Positions 1 to 8,413 of a stretch of DNA of 64,000 nt are shown one piece after another. The stretch comes from Candidatus Methanoperedens sp. BLZ2 (GTDB lineage Archaea; Halobacteriota; Methanosarcinia; Methanosarcinales; Methanoperedenaceae), in assembly GCF_002487355.1 (NCBI RefSeq), contig NZ_NTMG01000081.1, forward strand, positions 52,893-116,892. The letters run 5' to 3'. The position numbers were made by a program, and so were the translations under genes. Each line of letters opens with the position of its first letter. Positions within the stretch are counted from its first letter, which is position 1. The notes under the pieces are model-generated. The model made no database searches. It saw nothing but the letters and a program-made list of their open reading frames with translations, and had not been told where the DNA came from.

Positions 1-2
1 TA

Positions 3-158
3 GTCAAAAAGCGGGAAGTTGAGGGTATGCTTTCGGTTTTGAATGAATTTAATCTTGAGTGCGGTCTTATAATAACCGAGGACTACGAAGGTGAAGAAAT
101 TATAGGGACTAAGAAAATAAGTTATATGCCTTTATGGCTGTGGCTGTTGAGATTGTGA
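3..158 (+). CDS. 3' end of an ATP-binding protein gene (partial)
   Basis: An open frame enters from the left edge and stops at TGA 156-158, giving 51 residues that begin VKKREVEGMLSVLNEFNL and end PLWLWLLRL. The pattern (charged helix, then LNEFNLECGLIITEDYE, then a short tail with KISYMPLWLWL) resembles the C-terminal nuclease-like domain of archaeal and bacterial AAA ATPases of the DUF4143 type. In that family this segment forms the final strands and helix of the C-terminal domain. The ATPase part lies outside the window, so function cannot be confirmed. The family assignment is recognition by pattern and is moderately uncertain. Confidence 0.55.
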   Translation, partial: VKKREVEGMLSVLNEFNLECGLIITEDYEGEEIIGTKKISYMPLWLWLLRL

Positions 159-272
159 TTTATTACGTGGTGACATGATCCAGATCAGAATATGATATCA
201 AACCCATCTCAAAACAAAAGACTATAATATCTCTAAATAGAATTGAAGCGAGAATGTTAATGAGGCGATAAC

Positions 273-1511
273 ATAAACATACGATTCCTTGGAGGAGCAA
301 GAGAAGTTGGACGATCCGCCATCCTGTTAAATGAAGAGCTTCTTCTTGATTACGGGATTAAACCTACCGATCCGCCGTCATATCCTTCAAATGGTCTTCG
401 TCCGAAAACCATGATAATTTCCCATGGCCATCTTGACCACTGCGGACTTGCCCCGAATCTCATGGACCTTGGGCCTGAGGTATATTGCACATCCCTTACT
501 GCAAAATTATCCGGGCTGCTGGCAAGGGATACTCTTAAGATCGCGGGGAAAAAAGGTCATATTATCCCTTATTATCATGAAGAGATCCAGGAATTCGAAC
601 GAAAGGTCAGGCCAATAGGATACAAAAAAGAATTCAATACCAATGGGTATTCTGTGTGTTTTTACGATGCAGGCCACATTCCGGGTTCTTCCATGGTACA
701 TCTTGAAAAAGATAAACAGACCCTATTTTATACAGGGGATATGAACACGATCAGGACAGAACTTCAGAATGGCGCAGATACGGAGTTTCCGGATAGCGAT
801 ATACTTCTTATTGAAAGTACATATTTCGGGAGGGATCATACTCCCAGGAAAATACTTGAGGAACGGTTCATCGCATCAATAAGGGAAACAATTGAAAGCG
901 GGGGAAGAGCAATAATCCCGGCTTTTGGGATCGGAAGGACGCAGGAGATCATGCTGATGCTTAAAAAACACGGGCTTTATGCGTATGTTGACGGCATGGG
1001 AGTTGATGTCTTTAACCTGATCAAAAGGTCGCCTGAGAATGTACCTGATATAAAGAAACTTGAAAACGCATTCGTCAGCACAAATATCGTAAAACGGGAA
1101 GACAGGGAAGCTATAATAAATGAACCTTCCATAATCGTTACAAGCGCCGGAATGTTAAACGGTGGACCGGTTTTATATTATATCGATGAGATTTTCGATG
1201 ATCCCAAATCCAAGATCCATCTTACTGGTTACCAGGCAGAAGACACTAATGGAAGAAGGGCGCTTGAAAGCAGGTACATAGAAAATGGGAAACGCACTGT
1301 GAGGCTTAATTGCAAGCTTGAGCTGTATGATTTTTCAGCACATTGCGGGGATGCGCAATTAAAAGATGTTGTAAAAAGCTTCTGCGACAGAGGTACGGAA
1401 ACCGTTATCGCAGTACATGGTGATAACACCGAAGGGTTCGCAAATTGGGTCAACGAAGAACTTGGGGTAAAATCGTTCGCTCCTGCCAATAAAGAAACAA
1501 TATACATTTAA
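273..1511 (+). CDS. Beta-CASP metallo-beta-lactamase RNase (aCPSF2-like), apparent ATA start
   Basis: This is a metallo-beta-lactamase/beta-CASP ribonuclease of the archaeal CPSF/Ysh1 group (COG1236), expected to cut or trim RNA with two zinc ions. Visible motifs are FLGGAREVGRSAIL at the N-terminus, the zinc motif SHGHLDHCG, GDMNT, ESTYFGRD, FGIGRTQE, and the C-terminal FSAHCGD and AVHGD. At about 412 aa it lacks the extra N-terminal KH domains of aCPSF1, so the short aCPSF2-like form fits best. The first in-frame ATG is at 411, but that would remove the whole first beta-hairpin. Conserved sequence runs back to codon 273, which is ATA, with a GAGG at 262-265 seven bases upstream. No ATG, GTG or TTG lies between the upstream stop at 261 and 411. 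The start is therefore odd: an AUA start, a +1 shift from the ATG at 260, or a sequence error. Confidence 0.85.
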   Translation: MNIRFLGGAREVGRSAILLNEELLLDYGIKPTDPPSYPSNGLRPKTMIISHGHLDHCGLAPNLMDLGPEVYCTSLTAKLSGLLARDTLKIAGKKGHIIPYYHEEIQEFERKVRPIGYKKEFNTNGYSVCFYDAGHIPGSSMVHLEKDKQTLFYTGDMNTIRTELQNGADTEFPDSDILLIESTYFGRDHTPRKILEERFIASIRETIESGGRAIIPAFGIGRTQEIMLMLKKHGLYAYVDGMGVDVFNLIKRSPENVPDIKKLENAFVSTNIVKREDREAIINEPSIIVTSAGMLNGGPVLYYIDEIFDDPKSKIHLTGYQAEDTNGRRALESRYIENGKRTVRLNCKLELYDFSAHCGDAQLKDVVKSFCDRGTETVIAVHGDNTEGFANWVNEELGVKSFAPANKETIYI

Positions 1512-1605
1512 ATCAAAGAAAAGTTTAAATCAACTGAATTCAAAAGATAAGTTGTTAAACAATTAATTATATATACAAGCATTAATATATAATGATATAT
1601 TCAAT

Positions 1606-3306
1606 ATGAAGGCAAAAGAAGTATTAAACTTATTGAGAATTACAATTTATAGTCCAATGAACATAAAAATTGTAATATGTTTCATAATAATAGGTTTTCT
1701 TCCTGCTGCATCTCTTGGCGCAACAGAAAAGGTCTGGAGCGCAAAATCTTCAGGTTTTATTAAGATCGATGAATCTATGGCTTTTGAAAATTATCTCGTG
1801 AAAGTTACTGCTTTGAATAATACGAATTCAACAATAATTGTTTATAAAGACAGGGGACTGATAGAAACAAAAGAGTTTCAAGTAAATGAATTTAGGAAAT
1901 ATGATGATGCAGGAATAACTCTTCTGGGGATAATCGGGGGTGAGTCATGGATCGCTTTTAGCCGTCTTGAAAACAAAGATATCTGGATACCTTCAGGAAG
2001 AACGATCTTAAAATGGGGAGATACATATTCATTTGAAGATTATTCCATAGAAATTGAGGCCATTGGTAAAGATTCAGTAAATCTTACTGTATCAAACTCA
2101 GACAAAAAAATTGTTAGTACAGACGTTTTTACAAAAAACGGTTCAAAAAATTATGATAACTTGAGAATAGTGGTCATGGACATAAATAGAACTGGTTTTA
2201 TAGAGTTTGAATTTTTCAAATATAAGATCCCGACAATCAAAGTAAAGATAATTACTGATAAAGATGAATATTTTTCCGATGAAAATATTTCCGTATTAAT
2301 AAACATCACGACTGATGAAACTCTTAACATCGCAGGTTTGAGTCTTGATAGCAAAAATCCAATAACATTCAATCCAGATCTTTTTACTGGAGTTAATGTT
2401 AATGGCACAAAATCCTTCAAATCCCAAATAAATAAACTGCCTCCCGATTCAACGCTCACCATTAATGCAAAAGTAGAAGGGCGCGATTATTTCAATAATG
2501 CCTACATATCCACAGAAAGCAAGGAAGTATCTGTTGCTCCTTATGTCTCCATTATAAAACGCGTTCCTGAAGAAACTGATGATGAAAAAGTCCTGGTTGA
2601 ATTATTTGTATATAATTCCGGATCAAACAGGACGTTCGTACACATACATGATAATGTAACCGAAGACACCTTAGAAAACCAGAGGGATTGGCATATCGAA
2701 GTGGGGCCAAAGAAATCAGCAAACGTATCATACTATATCGCTCCTGTAAAACCCGGGGTATATCAGCTTACCAGCGCCACAGTGCAATGGGACAAAAAGA
2801 AGAGCACATCAAAGAATGTTAAGATGACCGTTCATATGCCTTATATAAACCTGGTCAAGAAGGCTTTGAACAATGAGGGCCTGACAGACGTGGAACTGGA
2901 AATTATCAATAGTGGAGACAGGCCTGCAATTGTTACGGTGGATGATAAAATACCTGATGGTTTTCCTCTGGAGGTCGGCTCAGCAACGTGGTCAGGTTTT
3001 GTGGATGCAGGAAAGAGCGCGAATTTCAAGTATTCATTGAAAGGCAATGCTGTATCTCTTCCTGAAGCTTTTGCAACGTATCGCGATATCCGGGGGACTA
3101 TAAGGCAGGTGCAATCAAACGCCATACAAAATAATGAAATCCCCGGATCAACAAAAGCCGGTAACGCAGATACAACACATATAAATGCAGGCCGGTATGA
3201 AATGATAGCATTTATGATATTGTCATTTCTTGTGATATCCGGAATAATCGGAAGTATTGCATTCACAGCTTATTTAATAACAAAAATTAAGACGAGGTCG
3301 AATTAA
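1606..3306 (+). CDS. Secreted, C-terminally anchored surface protein (COG1361/S-layer-like)
   Basis: This 566-aa protein has an N-terminal hydrophobic signal sequence, probable cleavage after LPAASLGA, a long beta-rich ectodomain and one C-terminal transmembrane helix at about residues 533-560 followed by KIKTRSN. Two ectodomain segments resemble the conserved-gene COG1361/DUF11 repeats common in Methanosarcinales surface proteins, for example the stretches around NIKIDD-like KIPDGFPLEVGSATWSG and VPEETDDEKVLVELFVYNSG. Several N-x-S/T sites would suit S-layer glycosylation. A second ATG at 1657 begins nearer the hydrophobic core and is an equally good start. The stop overlaps the next ATG by one base, so the downstream membrane protein is probably co-translated. 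A related, larger protein lies at 39393-41396. A role in the envelope is inferred from topology; no specific function is visible. Confidence 0.7.
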   Translation: MKAKEVLNLLRITIYSPMNIKIVICFIIIGFLPAASLGATEKVWSAKSSGFIKIDESMAFENYLVKVTALNNTNSTIIVYKDRGLIETKEFQVNEFRKYDDAGITLLGIIGGESWIAFSRLENKDIWIPSGRTILKWGDTYSFEDYSIEIEAIGKDSVNLTVSNSDKKIVSTDVFTKNGSKNYDNLRIVVMDINRTGFIEFEFFKYKIPTIKVKIITDKDEYFSDENISVLINITTDETLNIAGLSLDSKNPITFNPDLFTGVNVNGTKSFKSQINKLPPDSTLTINAKVEGRDYFNNAYISTESKEVSVAPYVSIIKRVPEETDDEKVLVELFVYNSGSNRTFVHIHDNVTEDTLENQRDWHIEVGPKKSANVSYYIAPVKPGVYQLTSATVQWDKKKSTSKNVKMTVHMPYINLVKKALNNEGLTDVELEIINSGDRPAIVTVDDKIPDGFPLEVGSATWSGFVDAGKSANFKYSLKGNAVSLPEAFATYRDIRGTIRQVQSNAIQNNEIPGSTKAGNADTTHINAGRYEMIAFMILSFLVISGIIGSIAFTAYLITKIKTRSN

Positions 3307-3728
3307 TGGATATCTTTTCAATATTGCTTTTTTTCATATATTCACTGCTGATTCTTGGAATTCTGGTATTTGTATCGCCTTTACTTTCTGCTTTTATTAT
3401 GATACTTATTCCCGTGGTTTTTGTTTTCATCCTTCCGGATGAGGCGGCGGGATTCGTTTCAATAATACAATTTTCATATTCAGGGATACAGGTATTTAAT
3501 CTGCACATCCTGCTCATTATATGGTCTGCTTTTATCGGGGTCATATCATATCATAAAGTCCTGACATGGTACCTTTTAAGAGAATCTGCACCTGTTGTTA
3601 AGGATGCTGCAACTGCTGCCGCACCTTCTGTTGCTGACCAGCCGAAAACATTGATTTTTAAAGTAAAGGATTTTTTACAAAAGCTATATAAAATACTTAA
3701 AGGGGAAAAAATAAAATTAAAATCATAA
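3306..3728 (+). CDS. Small integral membrane protein, unknown function
   Basis: This 140-aa protein begins with a long hydrophobic run (residues 3-45, probably two helices) and has another helix at about 60-85. It ends in a lysine-rich cytoplasmic tail (FKVKDFLQKLYKILKGEKIKLKS). Its ATG overlaps the last base of the preceding surface-protein gene, a strong sign of translational coupling. I recognise no family. A helper or membrane partner for the surface protein is a reasonable guess only. The Ala/Pro linker VVKDAATAAAPSVADQ separates the membrane part from the basic tail. Confidence 0.65.
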   Translation: MDIFSILLFFIYSLLILGILVFVSPLLSAFIMILIPVVFVFILPDEAAGFVSIIQFSYSGIQVFNLHILLIIWSAFIGVISYHKVLTWYLLRESAPVVKDAATAAAPSVADQPKTLIFKVKDFLQKLYKILKGEKIKLKS

Positions 3729-3809
3729 TCATGTTTTTCCGGAATTAAACCAGCAGGTTTAATAAACAATCCGTACATACCTATTCTAGGTGATGCTATA
3801 ACAAATAAT

Positions 3810-4139
3810 ATGGAAGATGGTGTGAAAACAAGGTTATTAAAATTTCTTGTAAGGGATAAAGTAGGCATAAGGAAATCTCTTCTAAAACTGTTCTTGCAAA
3901 CCAGGAATTATACAACCTGTGAAGTTTATGATTATCTCAAAAAACAGGGATTTGAAGTTAATTACAGGGGTGTCTCTGCTATGGTCGGGCAAATGCATAC
4001 AAGGCTTGGAATATTACGTATTTATTTGAAAAGGGAACATCGGTGCTATTCCCTCAAAGAAAGCCACAGGGACATTGTAAAAATGATTTTAACAACTCCA
4101 ACCGGATTTCCCGGAAAATCACTACATTCTATCCCTTGA
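3810..4139 (+). CDS. DUF2551-like small archaeal protein
   Basis: This 109-aa protein reads as a compact helical, possibly winged-helix domain: VKTRLLKFLVRDKVGIRKSLLKLFL, then TTCEVYDYLKKQGFEVNYRGVSAMVGQMHTRLG, then a beta-hairpin ending in RCYSLKESH. It looks like the DUF2551 family, known from methanogens and of unknown function. The helix-turn-helix-like middle and wing-like hairpin suggest nucleic-acid binding, which is inference. It is convergent with radB, with about 26 bases between the two stops. The start is an ATG preceded by an AT-rich stretch without a strong Shine-Dalgarno sequence. Confidence 0.65.
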   Translation: MEDGVKTRLLKFLVRDKVGIRKSLLKLFLQTRNYTTCEVYDYLKKQGFEVNYRGVSAMVGQMHTRLGILRIYLKREHRCYSLKESHRDIVKMILTTPTGFPGKSLHSIP

Positions 4140-4165
4140 TTTTTTAACTGGATTTCATCAGACTG

Positions 4166-4858
4166 CTATTTCACGCCTTTATCGGTCAGCATGAATTTAC
4201 AAAAAGCTTCTTCGCTTTTTGACCTGTGTTTACGCAAAGTTGCTCTTCGTTTTGAAGGTCCGATCTTATCTAATAAAATAATCGTTTTTGAAAGATGTTC
4301 AAATGCAGTCCCCCCCACAGGGCATAGTTCTCCTGTTGTCACATCTTTATAGACCTGGTTTGTGATCACGACTGCTACGCCGTATTTTCTTGCGATTCCG
4401 TGAAGTATTCCTATCTGGTTCACAAGTTCACGCCTTATTGCCACGTTCTCTTCACCCGTATCATCCTGCGTGAGCCCCAGCCTGTAAAAAAGGGCTGCAG
4501 AGTCAAGAATTATCAAACCGATCTTCTCATTCATGAGCTTCTCTATGTCGGTAATTGCTGAATACTGCTGCTCAAAGCTCATGGGTTCGTATATGATTAT
4601 CTCTCCAGCGATTTTTTTCGCATCCTCGCCAGCTATCTGTTTGAACCGCTCGGCTGAGAAGCCTTCGGTATCTATGAATATGACTTTTTTTCCGCTCCTG
4701 ACGCATTCTACTGTTAGCTGTATGCAGATATTGGTCTTTCCTGTGCCTGAGCCCCCATAGATCTGTGTGACGATCCCGGTTTCAAAACCGCCGCCCAGCA
4801 TTTCATCAAGGGGTGCGCATCCGCTTGGAATCGACTCAGGTTTTTTTATGCTCCTCAC
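4166..4858 (-). CDS. radB: DNA repair and recombination protein RadB
   Basis: RadB is the short archaeal RecA/RadA paralogue that modulates homologous recombination and lacks the N-terminal helix-hairpin-helix domain of RadA. The 230-aa product has the expected length. Walker A is GGSGTGKTN near residue 35, the IDTEGFSAERF segment follows, and Walker B is IGLIILDSA at about residue 115. The conserved ALFYRLGLTQDD and VVITNQVYKD stretches are also present. It is the last gene of a minus-strand operon with the metallophosphoesterase and cooC genes, its start overlapping the cooC stop by four bases. The assignment is firm. Confidence 0.93.
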   Translation of the reverse strand: MRSIKKPESIPSGCAPLDEMLGGGFETGIVTQIYGGSGTGKTNICIQLTVECVRSGKKVIFIDTEGFSAERFKQIAGEDAKKIAGEIIIYEPMSFEQQYSAITDIEKLMNEKIGLIILDSAALFYRLGLTQDDTGEENVAIRRELVNQIGILHGIARKYGVAVVITNQVYKDVTTGELCPVGGTAFEHLSKTIILLDKIGPSKRRATLRKHRSKSEEAFCKFMLTDKGVK

Positions 4859-5619
4859 TCCATTTTATTAGATAATTTTTCAAAGATCGTTATTATCGAA
4901 GAAATTGCTGTGCCATTTCTTTCGATCGGCGAAATGTTATCAAGGTCAGCCCTGATAAGATCATTATCAAAGGGGATCGAACCAATAACAGGTAAATCAA
5001 AGACTTTTAATTTTTCTTCGATATCCAGCACTTCAACTTCATTACCCGCCTTATTTATGACAATGCCGAATTTGTCTATCCCGATCTGGCGCCCGAGTTC
5101 CGCAATCCTCCCTGCTGTTTCAATTGACCGTGTGCCGGGCTCCACGACAATTATCATATAGTCTATTCCTTTTGTAGTGCCGCGCCCCAGGTGCTCTACA
5201 CCTGCTTCCATATCAAGTATCACGACGCTGTTCAATTTAAGGATTACATGGCGCATAAGGGCCTTAAGGAATGAGCTTGCAGGACACATGCATCCGCTGC
5301 CGCCTCTTTCAACTGTACCCATTACCAGCAATTTCACATTATCAGGCCCTGTTACCCCGAATTTATCGACAATATCATCCACTTTTGGGTTCAGCTTGAA
5401 AACTCCTGCAGGGCCGCCAGCTCTTTCATCGATCAATTCTTTATATTCTGTAAGGGGTCTTGGCGGATTTTTTATTCCAAGCGCGGAGGCAAGGTTCATG
5501 CTGGGATCTGCGTCTATTGCAAGAACATCGTATCCTTTTCTTGCAAAAAGCCGCGCCAGTGTGCCTGAAAGCGTGGTCTTTCCCACTCCACCTTTACCCG
5601 ATATTGCTATTTTGATCAT
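4855..5619 (-). CDS. cooC: CooC-type nickel-insertion ATPase for carbon monoxide dehydrogenase
   Basis: This is a MinD/NifH-type P-loop ATPase of the CooC group, which uses ATP to help load nickel into the active-site cluster of carbon monoxide dehydrogenase. The deviant Walker A SGKGGVGKTT is at residues 7-16, DADPSMNLASALG follows, and the nickel/zinc-binding C-x-C signature appears as SGCMCPASS near residue 112. Length (254 aa) is typical. The ATG overlaps the upstream metallophosphoesterase stop by one base and radB follows with a four-base overlap, so the three are one transcript. The context implies an acetyl-CoA synthase/CODH complex elsewhere in the genome, as expected for methanogens and ANME archaea. 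A general MinD-like ATPase is the alternative, but the C-x-C argues for CooC. Confidence 0.85.
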   Translation of the reverse strand: MIKIAISGKGGVGKTTLSGTLARLFARKGYDVLAIDADPSMNLASALGIKNPPRPLTEYKELIDERAGGPAGVFKLNPKVDDIVDKFGVTGPDNVKLLVMGTVERGGSGCMCPASSFLKALMRHVILKLNSVVILDMEAGVEHLGRGTTKGIDYMIIVVEPGTRSIETAGRIAELGRQIGIDKFGIVINKAGNEVEVLDIEEKLKVFDLPVIGSIPFDNDLIRADLDNISPIERNGTAISSIITIFEKLSNKME

Positions 5620-6263
5620 TATGCATCAATTAATTCTATATTTATCTTTATATTTATTTTCTCATCTATCGTAATTACAGCCCCCTGTCCCTTTGATGCC
5701 ATGCCCGGATTCACTACCTGGGTACTATTAACACGTACAATTCCCCTCGCTTCATGGATATGCCCGCAAACGATGAGGTCAAATCTTTTCAGATATCTTT
5801 CAAGCGCAGCACTTCCGACGTTTCCATGCGGTAATTTGTCTGTAGTATTTTTCGGGGGGGCATGGGATAATAAAATCAGTCTTCCTTTTGATCTGCTCAA
5901 TAATGTTCCTACATATTCACCGATCTTTTTTTCCGATAATTCAAATGGTGTGTTAAAAGGAGTTGGGTTTGAGCCGCCAAGCCCGATAAATGTCAAATCT
6001 CCAATTGTATGGGAAGAATTATGCAGATTAATGGTATTTTCATTCTCATCAAGAATCTTGAGCAATGAGGGGTTATCACAATTTCCAGGCACTGCAAGTA
6101 CAGGAACCTTGAACATTCCCAGTACCTCAAGCGCCTTTTCATCAGGCCCGAAATCGGTTATATCGCCTGCTATCAGGACAGCATCAATATCGCCTGCCTT
6201 ATCAAGAATAGATCCTACATGTGAATAATCGCCGTGAAGGTCCGATAAAGCGAGCAGTTTCAT
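5619..6263 (-). CDS. Calcineurin-like metallophosphoesterase
   Basis: This 214-aa phosphoesterase carries the standard metal-binding series: SDLHGD at residues 7-12, GDITDFG, PGNCDNP, LSHAPP near residue 134 and GHIHEARG near residue 168. These coordinate two divalent metals for phosphodiester or phosphomonoester hydrolysis. It is similar in layout to archaeal YfcE/MJ0936-type enzymes, though slightly longer. The substrate cannot be read from the sequence. It heads the operon with cooC and radB. Confidence 0.85.
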   Translation of the reverse strand: MKLLALSDLHGDYSHVGSILDKAGDIDAVLIAGDITDFGPDEKALEVLGMFKVPVLAVPGNCDNPSLLKILDENENTINLHNSSHTIGDLTFIGLGGSNPTPFNTPFELSEKKIGEYVGTLLSRSKGRLILLSHAPPKNTTDKLPHGNVGSAALERYLKRFDLIVCGHIHEARGIVRVNSTQVVNPGMASKGQGAVITIDEKINIKINIELIDA

Positions 6264-6450
6264 ATCACGTCATATTTAGTTTAATGTTTATAATGGTAAT
6301 GTCAGTATGAGCTTTTCACCTATAATCGCTTCAATACTCAATGGATAATATTATATACTATTAAACATCTAATAATATTATCATAATCTTAGAAAATTAC
6401 AAAATTTAAAAATCATAAAATTATTTGATAATAAAATGAGATGATTATAA

Positions 6451-6612
6451 ATGGCTTCAATATACGTCGGCGAAGATGATAAAAAATACTTGGAGAAACT
6501 AAGAAAGGAATCACCTGCAGAGAAGATACCTAATATGAAAGAAATTGTTCATTATTTGATAAATTTTACCAAAAAACACGAAAAAGAGTTTTTGTTAACC
6601 ATGAAGGAGTAA
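6451..6612 (+). CDS. 53-aa small protein, possibly ribbon-helix-helix
   Basis: This short frame runs from ATG 6451 to TAA 6610-6612 and encodes MASIYVGEDDKKYLEKLRKE followed by a second helix and a lysine-rich end. A short N-terminal strand followed by two amphipathic helices (KKYLEKLRKE and NMKEIVHYLINFTKKHEKEF) is the pattern of a ribbon-helix-helix DNA-binding dimer. It precedes the AT-rich PRTase/OMPDC operon by 63 bases on the same strand and could be its regulator or antitoxin-like member. The family is not recognised with certainty. Confidence 0.5.
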   Translation: MASIYVGEDDKKYLEKLRKESPAEKIPNMKEIVHYLINFTKKHEKEFLLTMKE

Positions 6613-6675
6613 TGAAAAGAATTATAAACTTAAATATCCTCAAGACGGCAAGGTGAGTTTACGACCGAGAACGAA

Positions 6676-7089
6676 TTGAAACAACTTAAAGAAGACTTTG
6701 TAAAAATTTCTGAGGATTTATTAAGTGACGATAGAAGTATTCGTTCAGAAAGCTTAATGGCTTTAAGGTCTAAAATTCTTAACTTAGAAGTTTTTGAAAT
6801 AGCAACTAAATATAAAAGTGATAGTATGTTGCCAATTTTGTACTTATTGAAAAAATTAATAAATGATCTGTACATAAATCTGGGAACTGATTCCTCGTGT
6901 GATTTCCCAATAACAAATCTTGCAAATGAATATTGTGAGAACTTAGGAAATTTCATTAAGATATCATTTAAAGGTGATAAAGATTCATGCAGATATTTAT
7001 TTGAAACAATAAATCAATATTATATCAATTTATTATTAGTAGAGAATTCAGGTGAATTTTGTGGCTCCGCAATCAATGAAACAAATTAA
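6676..7089 (+). CDS. Helical protein of unknown function, first large gene of the PRTase/OMPDC operon
   Basis: This protein of about 137 aa is read from TTG 6676. The sequence is almost entirely helical, with repeated leucine heptads (EDFVKISEDLLSDDRS, FEIATKYKSDSMLPILYLLKKLINDLY) and no recognised catalytic motif. The start is uncertain: the frame is open back to 6634 and the best ribosome-binding stretch (AGGTGAG, 6651-6657) is 18 bases from the TTG, so initiation may be at a non-standard codon nearer to it. The 3' end overlaps the PRTase gene by about 29 bases, indicating coupling. Codon use is strongly AT-biased, as in the rest of this block. Confidence 0.55.
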   Translation: MKQLKEDFVKISEDLLSDDRSIRSESLMALRSKILNLEVFEIATKYKSDSMLPILYLLKKLINDLYINLGTDSSCDFPITNLANEYCENLGNFIKISFKGDKDSCRYLFETINQYYINLLLVENSGEFCGSAINETN

Positions 7090-7687
7090 TATCATAAATG
7101 AAAGATCAAATGAGTATTTTAAGAGTCCTGGTAGTGTTAAGCAATGCATCAAAGCAAAAAGAGAAGGTCGTACAAGTACACATTACATAGATTTTGATAA
7201 TATAACAATTGACCCTTATCAAACAGAAGATATAGTTTATTTATACAGTTATTATATTAATGAAATTGTTAAACAAAATTCTGTCGATTTTTTAGTTTTC
7301 ATCGACAAAGCAGATGGAGGAACAGTAGGCGCGATTAAAATATCTGGTGCGATCTCTATGCAAACTAAAATACCTACTACCATTTTAAGAATGGGAAAAG
7401 AACGGCCCAGTGAAAAATTAAAGCTTCCTTATGAAAATAGCTATCGAAATGGTCTTAAATACATTTTAATTACCGATCATGTTTCAGGTGGACAAGAAGT
7501 TTTGAATGCAATCAAAGCAATTAAAGAAAATGGTGGAATAGTTACTGATGTGGTAACTTATACATCAGAAGATACTTTAAACGTGAAGAATATAGAAGAT
7601 ATTGGAGTTCATTTTCATACTATTAAGATGATTCCTTTAGATCTTAATAGAGTTGGAATTTCAATTTCAAAAGCTATCACTGCTTAA
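7061..7687 (+). CDS. Type I phosphoribosyltransferase, orotate PRTase-like but divergent
   Basis: This is a type I PRTase of about 208 aa resembling orotate phosphoribosyltransferase, the enzyme that joins orotate to PRPP. The core strand and PRPP loop read YILITDHVSGGQEVLNAIKA, with the acidic pair of the canonical loop changed from D-D/E to D139-H140. A flexible-loop-like stretch RMGKERPSEKL and the region VDFLVFIDKADGGTVGAIKISGA (normally the base-binding hood and first PRPP strand) are visible. GTG 7061 is preferred because AGGTGA lies five bases upstream; GTG 7052 and ATG 7076 are alternatives. The downstream OMP-decarboxylase-like gene repeats the pyrE/pyrF pairing of pyrimidine synthesis, but both active sites are altered, so a specialised substrate is possible. 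Confidence 0.75.
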   Translation: MAPQSMKQINIINERSNEYFKSPGSVKQCIKAKREGRTSTHYIDFDNITIDPYQTEDIVYLYSYYINEIVKQNSVDFLVFIDKADGGTVGAIKISGAISMQTKIPTTILRMGKERPSEKLKLPYENSYRNGLKYILITDHVSGGQEVLNAIKAIKENGGIVTDVVTYTSEDTLNVKNIEDIGVHFHTIKMIPLDLNRVGISISKAITA

Positions 7688-7708
7688 TTAAAAAGTGGAG
7701 AATACTTT

Positions 7709-8146
7709 TTGACTTATCAGATAATTACCAAATGGACAGTTAAAATTACCTCGGATAATAAAGGTGAACATACAATTGATATTAATTTCGTTAATCCCTT
7801 TGAGATTAATCCAATAGCAGCTAATTATTTATATATAGATTTAAATAAAATTGATATAGATATAAAATCTGCAAAATTGTTTTTCCCAGAAGATTTAGGG
7901 TTGACCCTTGAAAATGGCAATGATTTTATGGAAAATAGCCATATAAAATTAGATTTTGTAAAATTTAAGAGTAAATACAAGTTTGACCTTCTTAGCAGGA
8001 ACTCATTCGACTTAAAAATTCAATTTTTACAATACCCCATAATTAAAGAAAATCAGGGCATGAATGATATAAAAATCGATTTTATCACTCGTCTAAAATC
8101 AACAAAATCACAATTAATATATTTTTTGCCTCAAAAAATAGTTTAA
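7709..8146 (+). CDS. Beta-rich protein of unknown function, possibly extended by -1 frameshift
   Basis: A protein of about 145 aa read from TTG 7709, with GTGGAG at 7695-7700 eight bases upstream supporting the start. It alternates short beta-strands (KWTVKITSDN, HTIDINFVN, YLYIDLNKIDIDIKSAKLFF) with no helix of note and no catalytic motif. No signal peptide is seen. Near the 3' end the frame crosses T-TTT-TTG (8122-8128), a classical -1 slippery pattern. The -1 frame stays open to 8403 and ends in a transmembrane helix, so a fused product of about 230 aa with a C-terminal membrane anchor is possible. I do not recognise the family. Confidence 0.55.
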   Translation: MTYQIITKWTVKITSDNKGEHTIDINFVNPFEINPIAANYLYIDLNKIDIDIKSAKLFFPEDLGLTLENGNDFMENSHIKLDFVKFKSKYKFDLLSRNSFDLKIQFLQYPIIKENQGMNDIKIDFITRLKSTKSQLIYFLPQKIV

Positions 8147-8403
8147 TTAAATTATTTTATCAAAAAATTCGAAAAAATACGAGATATCCTTATGAGATAA
8201 TTCCATACGCTGATACGCCAACTATTGACATAAATGATAAAGGAAATGTGAAAATTATTTATTCTTATCAAGGTGAAATTAATGGCCCATTTGGATTTAT
8301 GTTCAAAGAAATTAATCCAAATACAACGATTTATAGTTTTGTTTCGGGCATTGCGATTGGACTAATCGCTAATTACCTATATAATATAATATGGGGGAGA
8401 TAA
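8146..8403 (+). CDS. C-terminal membrane-anchor ORF without a standard start (frameshift product or separate small protein)
   Basis: This frame encodes about 85 residues from 8146 and is open back to 8068. It contains YPYEIIPYADTPTIDINDKG, the beta stretch VKIIYSYQGEINGPFGFMF, and a C-terminal membrane helix YSFVSGIAIGLIANYLYNII before WGR and stop. No ATG, GTG or TTG begins it and no Shine-Dalgarno sequence precedes ATT 8146. It overlaps the end of the upstream gene in the -1 frame, so it is either made by frameshifting at 8122-8128, by coupling at ATT, or is the broken end of one gene. The strand pattern continues that of the upstream protein, favouring a single protein. Confidence 0.45.
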   Translation: MKLFYQKIRKNTRYPYEIIPYADTPTIDINDKGNVKIIYSYQGEINGPFGFMFKEINPNTTIYSFVSGIAIGLIANYLYNIIWGR

Positions 8404-8413
8404 TATTAATTTC

